DNA of 64,000 nucleotides, taken from the NCBI RefSeq assembly GCF_900185015.1, contig NZ_FXYD01000001.1:558001-622000 (forward strand). Direction: 5' to 3'. Of the stretch, positions 53,403-61,783 are shown one piece after another. The translations under genes were made by a program, and so were the position numbers. The notes under the pieces are model-generated. The model was not told where the DNA came from and ran no database searches. It saw only the letters and a list, made by a program, of their open reading frames with translations. Position 1 is the stretch's first letter. Each line of letters opens with the position of its first letter. The stretch comes from Octadecabacter ascidiaceicola. GTDB lineage: Bacteria > Pseudomonadota > Alphaproteobacteria > Rhodobacterales > Rhodobacteraceae.

Positions 53403-53413
53403 AACAGCCCCCT
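53388..53413 (-). promoter_or_regulatory. Hairpin enclosing the rlmI SD and start codon
   Basis: On the minus strand AGGGGGCTGT (53413-53404) pairs perfectly over 10 bp with ACAGCCCCCT (53397-53388). The 6-nt loop (53403-53398) contains the ATG (53402-53400), and the AGGGGG Shine-Dalgarno lies in the 5' arm. Codons 2-5 form the 3' arm. As RNA this would block initiation unless opened. It could also slow transcription leaving the upstream lipoprotein gene. Confidence 0.6.
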
Positions 53414-53443
53414 TAAACGGTTCATCTTAGGTTGGAAAGCGGA

Positions 53444-54076
53444 TCAACTGCCTGCTTGCTCAATTGACACAACATTGGTCAAACCTGACAGCTCATCCGT
53501 GAACAGCTGCGTCAGGTGCGCGGTGATGCGAACCTTTTGGCCTTGGCCTGCGTTGTCTGCTGCAAGGGCGGCGTAACCACCAAGAGCTGGCAAATCGCCA
53601 TTAATACGGCGCGTTTCTTCCAGAACCTCACCTGTAGCAGCGTCACGAACCGTCAAATCAAATTTGATCGAGTGTACACCACCCACAGAATAGCGTGTGC
53701 GTTCTGTCAAGGAGTGAAAGCGCACCAGATCAACATCAACGATCACTGGGGTCTCGCCGGACAGGTTGGTACCTGCAGCCTGAATGGATGTCTGGAATAT
53801 CGCGGAGATCTGCTCCAAGCGATTACCAAGCGGGTCACCACGCCAAACAATGTCGGCGATTGGGTAATAGGAGTTTGCTTCCGAGACACGCAAATCAGAC
53901 GGCGCCGCAAAGCGGATCGCGTCCAAGGAATAGTTCCGAACAACCTCAACTTGCTCAACCGCGGCGATGCGGGGAGTCTCAAGTGGGGCGTTTCGTGTAA
54001 CGGTGTCCACACCGGAACAGGCTGTAAGGGCGGCGGCAACTGCGCCAAATGCAACGGTTTTCAGTAGTAGTTTCAT
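53444..54076 (-). CDS. DUF6778-like lipoprotein
   Basis: A 210-aa protein with a lipoprotein signal (AALTAC, Cys20, followed by SG). The mature part carries VEVVRNYSLDAIRFAAPSDLRVSEANSYYPIADIVWRGDP, a segment VDVDLVRFHSLTERTRYSVGG and a C-terminal ITAHLTQLFTDEL, fitting the DUF6778 type in Rhodobacteraceae (from memory). It probably sits in the outer membrane facing the periplasm; function unknown. Cotranscription with rlmI is possible (41 nt). Confidence 0.7.
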   Translation of the reverse strand: MKLLLKTVAFGAVAAALTACSGVDTVTRNAPLETPRIAAVEQVEVVRNYSLDAIRFAAPSDLRVSEANSYYPIADIVWRGDPLGNRLEQISAIFQTSIQAAGTNLSGETPVIVDVDLVRFHSLTERTRYSVGGVHSIKFDLTVRDAATGEVLEETRRINGDLPALGGYAALAADNAGQGQKVRITAHLTQLFTDELSGLTNVVSIEQAGS

Positions 54077-54214
54077 TATATCCTCCGGGGCTTTGCCCAG
54101 TTATTTGCCCCCCACGAGGCACCTTTTATATGGCCCGCGAGTTGAGGCAGAAATGTGGTTAACAAAAGGTTATTGAGGGGAAGTTGCATGAAGAAGGCGT
54201 GGCAGAACGCGCAT

Positions 54215-54228
54215 TGTTAGCGCTAACC
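54215..54228. promoter_or_regulatory. CceR-like LacI-family operator upstream of edd
   Basis: TGTTAGCGCTAACC contains the perfect palindrome GTTAGCGCTAAC (54216-54227), matching the LacI-type site used by CceR in Rhodobacterales to control the Entner-Doudoroff pathway. It overlaps a possible -35 (TTGTTA, 54214-54219) with a weak -10 (TATGCG, 54237-54242) 17 nt downstream, and lies 44 nt before the edd ATG. This geometry suits repression released by an ED intermediate. Confidence 0.75.
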
Positions 54229-54272
54229 ATATATGCTATGCGATACTCGAAAACTGAATCTAGCAGGACACT

Positions 54273-56075
54273 ATGGCCCTTAATTCCACCATCGCCCGCG
54301 TGACGGACCGCATTATCGCCCGTTCCGAAGGCCCTCGTCGTATCTACCTTGACCGCATGGCCGCCGCCGCAGCCGAAGGCCCGCGCCGTGCGCATTTAAC
54401 TTGCGGCAACCAAGCCCACGCTTACGCCCCCATGGGTGAAGACAAAGACGTGCTTGTGGCTGAGAAAGCCCCCAACATCGGCATCATTACCGCCTACAAT
54501 GACATGCTGTCGGCCCATCAGCCGTTTGAAACCTACCCCGAAAAAATCCGCGCCGCCGCCCGTGCGGCTGGGGGTACGGCCCAAGTTGCAGGCGGGGTGC
54601 CATCCATGTGTGACGGTGTGACTCAAGGCCAGACTGGGATGGAACTATCGCTGTTTTCGCGCGATGTGATTGCGCTCGCTGCGGGTGTTGGCCTGTCCCA
54701 CAACGTGTTTGATTCCGCGCTTTATCTTGGGGTTTGCGACAAAATCGTTCCCGGTCTGATCATGGCCGCCGCGACCTTTGGCTATATTCCGGGGATGTTC
54801 GTGCCTGCCGGTCCTATGACATCCGGCCTGCCCAACGATGAAAAGGCAAAGGTCCGCCAAGAGTTCGCCAAGGGCAACATTGACCGCGCCGAACTGATGA
54901 AGGCCGAAATGGCGTCCTACCACGGTCCGGGCACCTGTACGTTCTACGGCACCGCCAACACAAACCAGATGTTGATGGAATTCATGGGGCTGCACCTGCC
55001 CGGTGCGTCTTTTGTGAACCCGCATACCGATCTGCGCGAAGAACTGACCATTCAGGCGACGAAACGCGCGTTGCAGATCACGGCTCTTGGCAACGAATAC
55101 ACCCCTGTCAGCGATATCCTCAACGAAAAGGCATTTGTGAACGGCCTTGTCGGGTTGATGGCGACGGGTGGGTCCACCAACCTCGTCCTTCACCTCCCTG
55201 CTATGGCACGCGCTGCTGGTGTGATCCTTGATCTTGAAGATTTCTCAGACATTTCGGCTGTGACGCCGCTGATGGCCAAGGTCTATCCAAACGGTCTGGC
55301 GGACGTGAACCACTTCCACGCGGCAGGTGGTTTGCAATTCATGATTGGCAACCTGCTAGACGCTGGCCTGATGCACGAAGACGTCAAGACCGTCGCGGGT
55401 TCTGGAATGGGGCTTTATACGTTTGAGCCCGAAATTCTGAATGGTGGCTTTCATTACCGCGAGGGCCCAAAAGAAACCCACAACGACAAGATCCTGCGCC
55501 CTGCGTCTGACCCGTTCGCCCCGCAAGGTGGCTTGGTCCAGCTTAGCGGCAACATCGGGCGCGGCGTGATCAAGATTTCCGCCGTCGCCGAAGACCGCCA
55601 CGTGATCGAAGCACCTGTGCGCATCTTCCATGAACAACACGACTGCAAAGCGGCCTTCCAAGCGGGTGAGCTGACGGAAGACACGATCGTCGTCGTGCGC
55701 TTTCAGGGGCCGAAATCAAACGGTATGCCTGAATTGCACTCGCTGACCCCTACCCTGTCAGTCCTACAAGACCGCGGCCTAAAGGTTGCCTTGGTGACCG
55801 ACGGGCGTATGTCTGGCGCATCCGGCAAGGTCCCTGCCGCGATCCACGTGGCCCCCGAAGCCGCAGACGGCGGCCCGATCTCGCTGCTTCGCGACGGTGA
55901 CATCGTGCGTCTGGACGCCAAGAATGGGACACTTGAATGCCTCACCGACCTGACAGGTCGCACCCCTGCCACCGCTGATCTCTCCGGCAATGGCAACGGC
56001 GTCGGACGTGAGTTGTTTGAAATCTTCCGCCGCTCTGTTGGTCCGTCTACTGACGGCGCTGCGGTGGTGCTATAA
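54273..56075 (+). CDS. edd: Phosphogluconate dehydratase
   Basis: A 600-aa IlvD/Edd dehydratase: 6-phosphogluconate to KDPG. The Fe-S cluster cysteines are likely those in VPSMCDGVTQG and PGTCTFYGTANTNQ, with a third upstream region IITAYNDMLSAHQPF. The C-terminal domain contains VALVTDGRMSGASGKVPAAIHV. It begins with AGGA at the right distance from ATG and is preceded by a CceR-like palindrome. eda follows 87 nt later. Confidence 0.96.
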   Translation: MALNSTIARVTDRIIARSEGPRRIYLDRMAAAAAEGPRRAHLTCGNQAHAYAPMGEDKDVLVAEKAPNIGIITAYNDMLSAHQPFETYPEKIRAAARAAGGTAQVAGGVPSMCDGVTQGQTGMELSLFSRDVIALAAGVGLSHNVFDSALYLGVCDKIVPGLIMAAATFGYIPGMFVPAGPMTSGLPNDEKAKVRQEFAKGNIDRAELMKAEMASYHGPGTCTFYGTANTNQMLMEFMGLHLPGASFVNPHTDLREELTIQATKRALQITALGNEYTPVSDILNEKAFVNGLVGLMATGGSTNLVLHLPAMARAAGVILDLEDFSDISAVTPLMAKVYPNGLADVNHFHAAGGLQFMIGNLLDAGLMHEDVKTVAGSGMGLYTFEPEILNGGFHYREGPKETHNDKILRPASDPFAPQGGLVQLSGNIGRGVIKISAVAEDRHVIEAPVRIFHEQHDCKAAFQAGELTEDTIVVVRFQGPKSNGMPELHSLTPTLSVLQDRGLKVALVTDGRMSGASGKVPAAIHVAPEAADGGPISLLRDGDIVRLDAKNGTLECLTDLTGRTPATADLSGNGNGVGRELFEIFRRSVGPSTDGAAVVL

Positions 56076-56090
56076 CGCTCTCTTGATCTT

Positions 56091-56121
56091 GCTTTTGTTT
56101 CATAAATATCCCCGCCGGAGG
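56091..56121 (+). repeat. Short intergenic motif, copy 2
   Basis: TTTTGTTTCA, AAATATCCCC and CGCCGGAGG in the edd-eda gap closely match the element after the first ABC-F gene (7355-7384). CCGCCGG can form a small stem. Role unknown. Confidence 0.5.
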
Positions 56122-56162
56122 CTCCAAAACGGGCCAAACGCGTCACTTCTAAGGAAATTCCC

Positions 56163-56804
56163 ATGACCCCCGAACACGCTTCCGAACTCGCCACAAAGGT
56201 CTGCGCTCTGGCCCCAGTTGTTCCCGTTCTTGTCGTTGATGACGCAGCAGTTGCTGGCGATCTCGCAACAGCGCTTATCGCCGGTGGTCTGCCCGCCCTC
56301 GAAGTGACTCTGCGCACGCCTGCGGCCCTCGACGTGATCCGCGAAATGGCGAAGGTCGAAGGCGGCGTTGTAGGCGCCGGAACCTTGCTGACGTCAAAGG
56401 ATGTCGAAAACGCAAAGGCCGCAGGCGCGACGTTCGGTGTTTCACCGGGTGCCACGGACCGCTTGCTGGATGCTTGCGAAGCCAATGACCTACCCTTGCT
56501 TCCCGGTGCGGCGACGTCTTCGGAATCCATGAAATTGCTTGAACGCGGCTACACCGTGCAAAAGTTCTTTCCTGCCGAAGCAAACGGCGGTGCTGCGGCG
56601 CTGAAAGGCATCGGTGGCCCATTGTTGGCTGTGAAGTGGTGCCCGACCGGTGGCGTTAGCCTTGCCAATGCGCCACAGTACCTTGGCCTGTCCAACACGT
56701 TGTGCGTGGGCGGATCATGGGTTGCACCAAAGGATCTTGTTGATGCAAACGACTGGGCTGGCATTACTGCGCTCGCATCAGAAGCCGCAGCGCTGGAACG
56801 TTAG
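56163..56804 (+). CDS. eda: KDPG aldolase
   Basis: A 213-aa class I aldolase: KDPG to pyruvate and glyceraldehyde 3-phosphate, completing the Entner-Doudoroff route. Catalytic Glu in PALEVTLRTPAAL; Schiff-base Lys in YTVQKFFPAE; GVSPGATDRLL and CPTGGVSLANAPQYL are conserved. AAGGAA precedes ATG. Same transcription direction as edd, probably one operon controlled by the upstream operator. Confidence 0.96.
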   Translation: MTPEHASELATKVCALAPVVPVLVVDDAAVAGDLATALIAGGLPALEVTLRTPAALDVIREMAKVEGGVVGAGTLLTSKDVENAKAAGATFGVSPGATDRLLDACEANDLPLLPGAATSSESMKLLERGYTVQKFFPAEANGGAAALKGIGGPLLAVKWCPTGGVSLANAPQYLGLSNTLCVGGSWVAPKDLVDANDWAGITALASEAAALER

Positions 56805-56912
56805 AAATCTGACGGGAAAACGGCTCGTGCCGCGCAAAAAATCAGATCTAGCACGTGGACGCACAACGTGTCGTTCCTAATCGACCGCGTTCGCTAAATG
56901 GCCGCTTCCGCG

Positions 56913-57179
56913 TCAGTCAACGACCCTTCCGCGCCGCCCACCGCGCCGTTTGGGAGCATGTGGCGCTAAGAGACCTTCGCGCAGCGTAATTGTCATTGGA
57001 TGGTGATCTGTTCCCAATCCGTGACGCGCCAAAAGTGCGGCAATGCCTACGGCACTCACGCCCTGATAGCTGAGGGCCCAGTCAAGAAAAATCGAGCGAC
57101 ACTCTGCCGTGCTGATGCCCTCAATCTTGTAGGATTCTTCGATCAATCCTTTCGGATCAAGATCATCACCCTTCGCCAT
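56913..57179 (-). CDS. Small conserved protein beside glnE, 88 aa
   Basis: An 88-aa protein, mixed alpha/beta without membrane segments: DPKGLIEESYKIEGISTAECRSIFLDWALSYQG, then LLARHG and a basic end PKRRGGRRGRVVD. I know it only as a small companion of glnE in Rhodobacteraceae. Its start (57179) overlaps the glnE stop by 14 nt, so expression is coupled. Function unknown; a link to nitrogen control is suggested by position only. Confidence 0.75.
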   Translation of the reverse strand: MAKGDDLDPKGLIEESYKIEGISTAECRSIFLDWALSYQGVSAVGIAALLARHGLGTDHHPMTITLREGLLAPHAPKRRGGRRGRVVD

Positions 57180-59928
57180 TCTCGTCTCCTACCAATCGCG
57201 CAACCACTGTCGCCGCTTTGCGCGATACCTCATCCATTTGCGCGATCAAAGCTTCAAGACTATCTGCCCCTGTTTCGCGCAAGACAAAGCGCTTGCCGCC
57301 TTCGCCCAGTTTTTCTGCGTCCAGCCCGGACCCCAACAGCAGTTGCGCGGCCGCCTGAACGGTCCAACACAATGCCGCCGCGTCCAACAAAGCTGCGCTG
57401 TCTGCGGCGCTTAGGTTGCCACTGACGACCTGATGCGCCGTATCCCGCGCAACTTGACCGGCTTGCAGCGCAACCATTTGGCCGGAAAGTTCGACATCTT
57501 GCAAACGCCCTGCCCCGATTTTGGCATCCCACGCGCCGTCCGGCGCTTTTGCATCGGCAATCCGTCGGCGCATGTCACCCACATCACCTGCGATGGTTTC
57601 GCCGTTCGATTTGGCCGCCAGCACGCGTGCACGCACGGCTTCAACATCTGCGGCCAAATCAGAAGCACCCGCTACAACCCGCGCACGGGTCAGCGCAAGG
57701 TGCTCCCACGTCCACGCCTCATTCATTTGGTAATCTTCAAAGCCCGAAAACGCGGTCGCGACAGGTCCCTGCCCCCCAGACGGACGCAACCGCATATCCA
57801 CCTCGTACAACCGCCCTTCCGCCATTGGCGCGGTAATTGCTGTCACCATCGCCTGCGTCAAACGGGCGTAATAGGGGCGCGTGGCGAGCGGGCGTTTGCC
57901 TTCAGAACTGTCGATACCCAGCCCATCATAAATAACAATCAAATCCAGATCAGACGCCGCATGTAACCGGCCCGCACCAAGGCTGCCCATCCCGACAACA
58001 ACCGCACCCCGCCCCGGTGGTGGCCCGTGCTTGGTTGCGAAATGGTCGACGACAATCGGGAAAACCGCGCTCAGCACGGACTGTGCAAGATCGGCATATT
58101 GACGACCTGCCGATTCTGCATCCACCAGCCCACGCAGGTGATGTACGCCAACGCGGAAGTGCCACTCTTTTTGCCAACGACGCGCGGCATCTAGGCGTGT
58201 TTCATAATCGCCTGCCCGTTCCAGCACACCACGCAACATCGCTAATAGCGCCTCAGGCCCTGGCCAGTCCGAAAAGAAATCACCGCCGATCACGGCATCA
58301 AACACGGCTGCATTCCGCCCAAGATACTGTGCTAACGCTGGTGCTGTCGCGGCAATATCAACCATCAACTGCGTTAACTGCGGGTTGGCCTCAAACAGGG
58401 AAAACACCTGCACCCCCGCCGGAAGCCCTGCCAGAAATCCATCAAACGCCAACAGCGCCTCGTCCGGCTTGGCGGCATCCTGCAAGGCCTCTAACAGGCG
58501 TGGTTTCACCCGATCAAAGATCGCCACGGCTCTGTCGGAACGCAGAGCCGGATAAGTCAGCCAGCGCTCTGTGATGTTTTCCCCGAAGTCTGAAACAGGC
58601 GCAGCCTCGGTCGGGGCGAAGAACCCTTCGGTCAACATGTGGACCTCCTCAAGGCGGTCGTGCAAGTCTGCGCGTAACGCGTTGTCCTCGACCCCCATAA
58701 ACGCCGCCAAACGGGCAAAACCTTCATCCGTGTTGGGTAGGTCATGGGTTTGCGCGTCATTGAGCATTTGTAAACGATGTTCGGCCTCGCGGTGGTAGCG
58801 ATAGTGGTCAGTCAGCACATCCGCGTCCGACTGTTCCACCCACCCCGCGCCCGCAAGTGCGGCCAGCCCGTCAACGGTCCCACGACAGCGCAATTGGGGG
58901 TCGCGCCCGCCAGCAATCAACTGGCGCGTCTGGGTGAAAAACTCGATCTCGCGTATCCCGCCCCGCCCGAGCTTCATATTATGCCCCGGCAGTGAAATCG
59001 GCCCGCCAAGCCCCTTGTGTTCACGAATGCGCAGGCGCATGTCATGGGCGTCCTGAATTGCCACGAAATCCAGATGCTTGCGCCACACAAATGGCGTGAG
59101 GGTTTTTAAGAACCCTTCACCCGCAACGATATCCCCCGCCGAGGCCCGCGCCTTGATATAGGCCGCGCGCTCCCACGTGCGCCCGACGCTCTCGTAGTAC
59201 CGTTCGGCGGCTTCCATGCTCAGGCAAACAGGCGTTACAGATGGATCAGGGCGCAGGCGCAGGTCGGTGCGAAAGACATAGCCCCCTTCGGTTAAGTCAC
59301 TAAGAAGCGCCGCCATCTTGCGCGTGACACGCACGAATGCCGCGCGGGCGTCGTGGAAATCGTCAGGGTCGAAACGGGTTTCGTCAAACAGGCAAATCAG
59401 GTCGATGTCGCTGGAATAGTTCAGCTCAAACGCGCCGCCTTTGCCCATGGCGATGCTACACATGCCCGCGGCGGTTTCGGCGTCGGCCTCAACCTGACCG
59501 GGGATTTTGCCACGTGCAATTTCAGCGCCCACAAGCCGCTTTAGCGCCACATCAACCGCTCCGTCCGCCAATCGTGACAAGGCGGTGGTTACCTGTTCAA
59601 GCGTCCAAATTCCACCCAAGTCTGCCAGCCCCGTCAGCAACGCAATGCGCCGCTTGGCTTGGCGCAAACCCGTCGCAAGATCGGGCAATGGCAGCGCGGC
59701 AATCGCTGTCAGTTCGGCCTCAAGCGCATCTTCTGGTGCTTCAAATGCGCTACGCAACCAGTCGCCATCACGGGTTAGCAACCCGTTCAAATAGGGGCTG
59801 CACCCCGCCGCCCCTGCCACAAGTTCGCGCAGCGACGCGTCAAAATCGCCATACGCGCTGGCAGCATCAGCGCCAAGGGCGGCGTCAAACGGTGTGGGGG
59901 TGCGGGTGATACGGGATGAAAATGTCAT
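57166..59928 (-). CDS. glnE: Glutamine synthetase adenylyltransferase / deadenylase
   Basis: A 920-aa bifunctional enzyme with two nucleotidyltransferase domains. The N-terminal deadenylase (about 80-420) has GGAFELNYSSDIDLICLFD. The C-terminal adenylyltransferase (about 560-800) has VVGMGSLGAGRLHAASDLDLIVIYD, each with the D-x-D metal pair. A helical linker binds PII. It switches glutamine synthetase activity according to nitrogen status. ATG at 59928 (MTFSSRITRTPTP) is preferred; 38 upstream codons run into the YbaK gene's leader and have no GlnE similarity. Confidence 0.95.
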   Translation of the reverse strand: MTFSSRITRTPTPFDAALGADAASAYGDFDASLRELVAGAAGCSPYLNGLLTRDGDWLRSAFEAPEDALEAELTAIAALPLPDLATGLRQAKRRIALLTGLADLGGIWTLEQVTTALSRLADGAVDVALKRLVGAEIARGKIPGQVEADAETAAGMCSIAMGKGGAFELNYSSDIDLICLFDETRFDPDDFHDARAAFVRVTRKMAALLSDLTEGGYVFRTDLRLRPDPSVTPVCLSMEAAERYYESVGRTWERAAYIKARASAGDIVAGEGFLKTLTPFVWRKHLDFVAIQDAHDMRLRIREHKGLGGPISLPGHNMKLGRGGIREIEFFTQTRQLIAGGRDPQLRCRGTVDGLAALAGAGWVEQSDADVLTDHYRYHREAEHRLQMLNDAQTHDLPNTDEGFARLAAFMGVEDNALRADLHDRLEEVHMLTEGFFAPTEAAPVSDFGENITERWLTYPALRSDRAVAIFDRVKPRLLEALQDAAKPDEALLAFDGFLAGLPAGVQVFSLFEANPQLTQLMVDIAATAPALAQYLGRNAAVFDAVIGGDFFSDWPGPEALLAMLRGVLERAGDYETRLDAARRWQKEWHFRVGVHHLRGLVDAESAGRQYADLAQSVLSAVFPIVVDHFATKHGPPPGRGAVVVGMGSLGAGRLHAASDLDLIVIYDGLGIDSSEGKRPLATRPYYARLTQAMVTAITAPMAEGRLYEVDMRLRPSGGQGPVATAFSGFEDYQMNEAWTWEHLALTRARVVAGASDLAADVEAVRARVLAAKSNGETIAGDVGDMRRRIADAKAPDGAWDAKIGAGRLQDVELSGQMVALQAGQVARDTAHQVVSGNLSAADSAALLDAAALCWTVQAAAQLLLGSGLDAEKLGEGGKRFVLRETGADSLEALIAQMDEVSRKAATVVARLVGDENGEG

Positions 59929-59991
59929 GGGCCGACATTGGTCCGCCCATTCGGTCTGGTCAATCGCAACCCGCCTTGGCATCTTGAAAAC

Positions 59992-60462
59992 ATGAGCAAA
60001 AGTTTGAAACGAGTCACCCGTGCGCTGGCCGATGCAGGCCATGATATCACCCCGCTAGAAATGCCCGGTGAAACCCGCACCGCACAGCAAGCAGCGGATG
60101 CTGCGGGCTGCCATCTGGACCAGATCGCCAAATCGATCATCTTTCAGGGCGAAACATCCGGCAAGGCCATCCTGTTCATCACCGCAGGCGGCAACCAAGT
60201 GGATGCGGCCAAAGCCAGCGCGGTTGCAGGCGAACCATTGGGCAAAGCCGACGCCGCCCTGATCCGCGCCCAAACGGGCTTCGCCATTGGCGGCGTATCC
60301 CCCATTGGCCACCTAAACCCCATCCGCGCCTTCTGGGATGCGCGGCTGTCGGAATTCGACACCGTCTACGCCGCGGCTGGCACGCCGCGCCATATTTTTC
60401 CAATTGCACCAGAGACCATGCAAGGCCTTTCGGGCGCTTCAGTGGCGAATTTTACCCTCTAA
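59992..60462 (+). CDS. YbaK/EbsC-family protein (aminoacyl-tRNA deacylase type)
   Basis: A 156-aa YbaK-fold protein. It has LKRVTRALADAGHDITPLEMPGETRTAQQAADAAGCHLDQIAKSIIF, the substrate-lysine region (KSIIF) and GGVSPIGHLNPI near the end. Relatives clear mischarged Cys-tRNA(Pro) or related tRNAs; specificity is not settled here. ATG at 59992 is used rather than one 18 codons upstream that overlaps the divergent glnE leader. Confidence 0.88.
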   Translation: MSKSLKRVTRALADAGHDITPLEMPGETRTAQQAADAAGCHLDQIAKSIIFQGETSGKAILFITAGGNQVDAAKASAVAGEPLGKADAALIRAQTGFAIGGVSPIGHLNPIRAFWDARLSEFDTVYAAAGTPRHIFPIAPETMQGLSGASVANFTL

Positions 60463-60515
60463 ACCGCCAAGTAAAGCAACTTAATAAATTTAAAAATCAA
60501 TACCTTACTATGTAA

Positions 60516-60534
60516 ATGTAAAAAACATTTACAT
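60516..60534. promoter_or_regulatory. Palindromic operator-like site 1 upstream of the DUF2852 genes
   Basis: A 19-bp dyad, arms ATGTAAA/TTTACAT with a 5-nt centre, nested in a longer perfect 10-bp inverted repeat starting at 60510. It matches site 2 (60574-60592) in 16 of 19 bases, and the changed arm positions (A-T against G-C) keep the symmetry. Confidence 0.6.
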
Positions 60535-60573
60535 TATGTCTTGCGGTGACCGCTCGCTCACCCCATCTTGGTA

Positions 60574-60592
60574 ATGTGAAAAGCATTCACAT
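60574..60592. promoter_or_regulatory. Palindromic operator-like site 2 upstream of the DUF2852 genes
   Basis: A 19-bp dyad, arms ATGTGAA/TTCACAT with centre AAGCA, 58 bp from site 1 (centre to centre) and 30 bp before the DUF2852 ATG. The combined consensus is ATGTRAAAARCATTYACAT. The two sites span an AT-rich 100 bp that should hold the promoter. Confidence 0.6.
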
Positions 60593-60622
60593 CAAACATA
60601 ACCAACCAACGGAGCACCCGAA

Positions 60623-61090
60623 ATGACCACCTCGTCCACCAACATTGATTACAACGCCCCTTATGCGCGGCCTGTCCGCGAAGGGAACTGGTTTAAACGC
60701 AGCGAGGCGTGGCTCGATGAGCGCGGCAAAGGTGCATGGATCGCCGCGATGGTCCTCGGGTTCATCTTCGTGTGGCCTGTCGGCCTCGCCCTTCTCGCTT
60801 ATATGATATGGAGCAAACGCATGTTTTCTGGAAATTGCGCGTCCAAGCGCCACCACTCCCGCCACACAATGCGAGCGGCAATGTCTTCCTCAGGCAATTC
60901 AGCCTTTGACGCCTACAAAGCCGACACGCTGAGCCGTTTGGAAGAAGAGCAGTCCAACTTTGAAGAGTTCCTCAAGCGTCTGCGTGATGCCAAGGACAAG
61001 GCAGAGTTTGACCAGTTCATGGAAGACCGTGCTGAGCGCAGCGTTGTTGATGACGCCGCTGATGAGCCGGACACAAAACCAGCCAAGTAA
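60623..61090 (+). CDS. DUF2852 protein, copy 1
   Basis: A 155-aa protein with one membrane segment (about 39-60, GAWIAAMVLGFIFVWPVGLALLAY), a basic, His-rich patch (residues 69-80) and a C-terminal helical domain with SGNSAFDAYKADTLSRLEEE, FEEFLKRLRDAKDKAEFDQFMEDR. It is paralogous to the next gene in the C-terminal half. GGAG lies upstream of ATG. Two matching palindromes lie upstream, so it is probably regulated. Function of DUF2852 is unknown. Confidence 0.85.
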   Translation: MTTSSTNIDYNAPYARPVREGNWFKRSEAWLDERGKGAWIAAMVLGFIFVWPVGLALLAYMIWSKRMFSGNCASKRHHSRHTMRAAMSSSGNSAFDAYKADTLSRLEEEQSNFEEFLKRLRDAKDKAEFDQFMEDRAERSVVDDAADEPDTKPAK

Positions 61091-61096
61091 AACCAG

Positions 61097-61123
61097 AGCG
61101 CCCCGATCACTCGGGGCGCTTTC
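61097..61123 (+). terminator. Perfect 10-bp hairpin after DUF2852 copy 1
   Basis: AGCGCCCCGA (61097-61106) and TCGGGGCGCT (61111-61120) close a TCAC loop, followed by TT and mixed bases. The stem is very stable but the T-run is short, so partial termination between the paralogues is likely. Confidence 0.65.
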
Positions 61124-61152
61124 AACACTCATCCGAAAAGGGACACAAGATA

Positions 61153-61602
61153 ATGACGATGACGGCCCACACCCAGTTTATGACCGATCCCCCCGCCAAT
61201 TCCGCGCAGCCAGAAATGCATGTTGCGGTACAAATAATTGCCACACTGACATTCGCAGCCTTCGCCATTCCCGTCACAATCGTAGCGCTGAACGTGTTTT
61301 GGCCCGCAGGCGTTGTGATTGCCATGATCCTTGCATGGCGCGGCGGCTTTGTCCCAACAGGGCGTCCGTCTCCCGCACCGCGCGACATGGATGAGGCCGT
61401 CAAATCCCTCATGCCGACCACGGCACAAAAAAGCAGCGGCAACGCGAGCTTTGACGCCTACCGCAATGATATGCTTGCACGTTTGGAAACAGAGCAGGAG
61501 AACTTTGAAGGCTTTTTGACCCGTTTACGCACGGCCAAAGACCAGTCCGAGTTTGATGACTTCATGGATGATCGCGCAGCGCGTCTTGACGCAGACACCT
61601 AA
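61153..61602 (+). CDS. DUF2852 protein, copy 2
   Basis: A 149-aa protein with one or two hydrophobic segments (about 24-62, MHVAVQIIATLTFAAFAIPV and LNVFWPAGVVIAMILAW) and the same C-terminal block as copy 1 (SGNASFDAYRNDMLARLETE, FEGFLTRLRTAKDQSEFDDFMDDR). The pair is a tandem duplication with diverged N-termini. A strong terminator follows. Confidence 0.85.
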   Translation: MTMTAHTQFMTDPPANSAQPEMHVAVQIIATLTFAAFAIPVTIVALNVFWPAGVVIAMILAWRGGFVPTGRPSPAPRDMDEAVKSLMPTTAQKSSGNASFDAYRNDMLARLETEQENFEGFLTRLRTAKDQSEFDDFMDDRAARLDADT

Positions 61603-61643
61603 GGCCCCCCTTGACACTGGCCTATCCCTGCCCGTGCCACCCC

Positions 61644-61686
61644 GTGGCCGACCGAGGTTCCCAACTCTGCGGTCGGCCACCTTTTT
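61644..61686 (+). terminator. Terminator of the DUF2852 pair
   Basis: GTGGCCGACCG (61644-61654) pairs perfectly over 11 bp with CGGTCGGCCAC (61670-61680), then C and five T. It ends the DUF2852 unit. Confidence 0.92.
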
Positions 61687-61783
61687 ACACCACCAATGAC
61701 ATTTAAATCGCACGTAATTCGCGGGTTGTGGCTAGGGCCACGGGTTTGTTACGCTTACGGAAACCCAAGCCGACAGAGACCCC

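Noticed and set aside
54159-54173. CtrA-like site TTAA-N7-TTAT upstream of edd
   Set aside because: The second half-site does not match TTAA, and the region is AT-rich by nature. The CceR-like palindrome explains regulation better.
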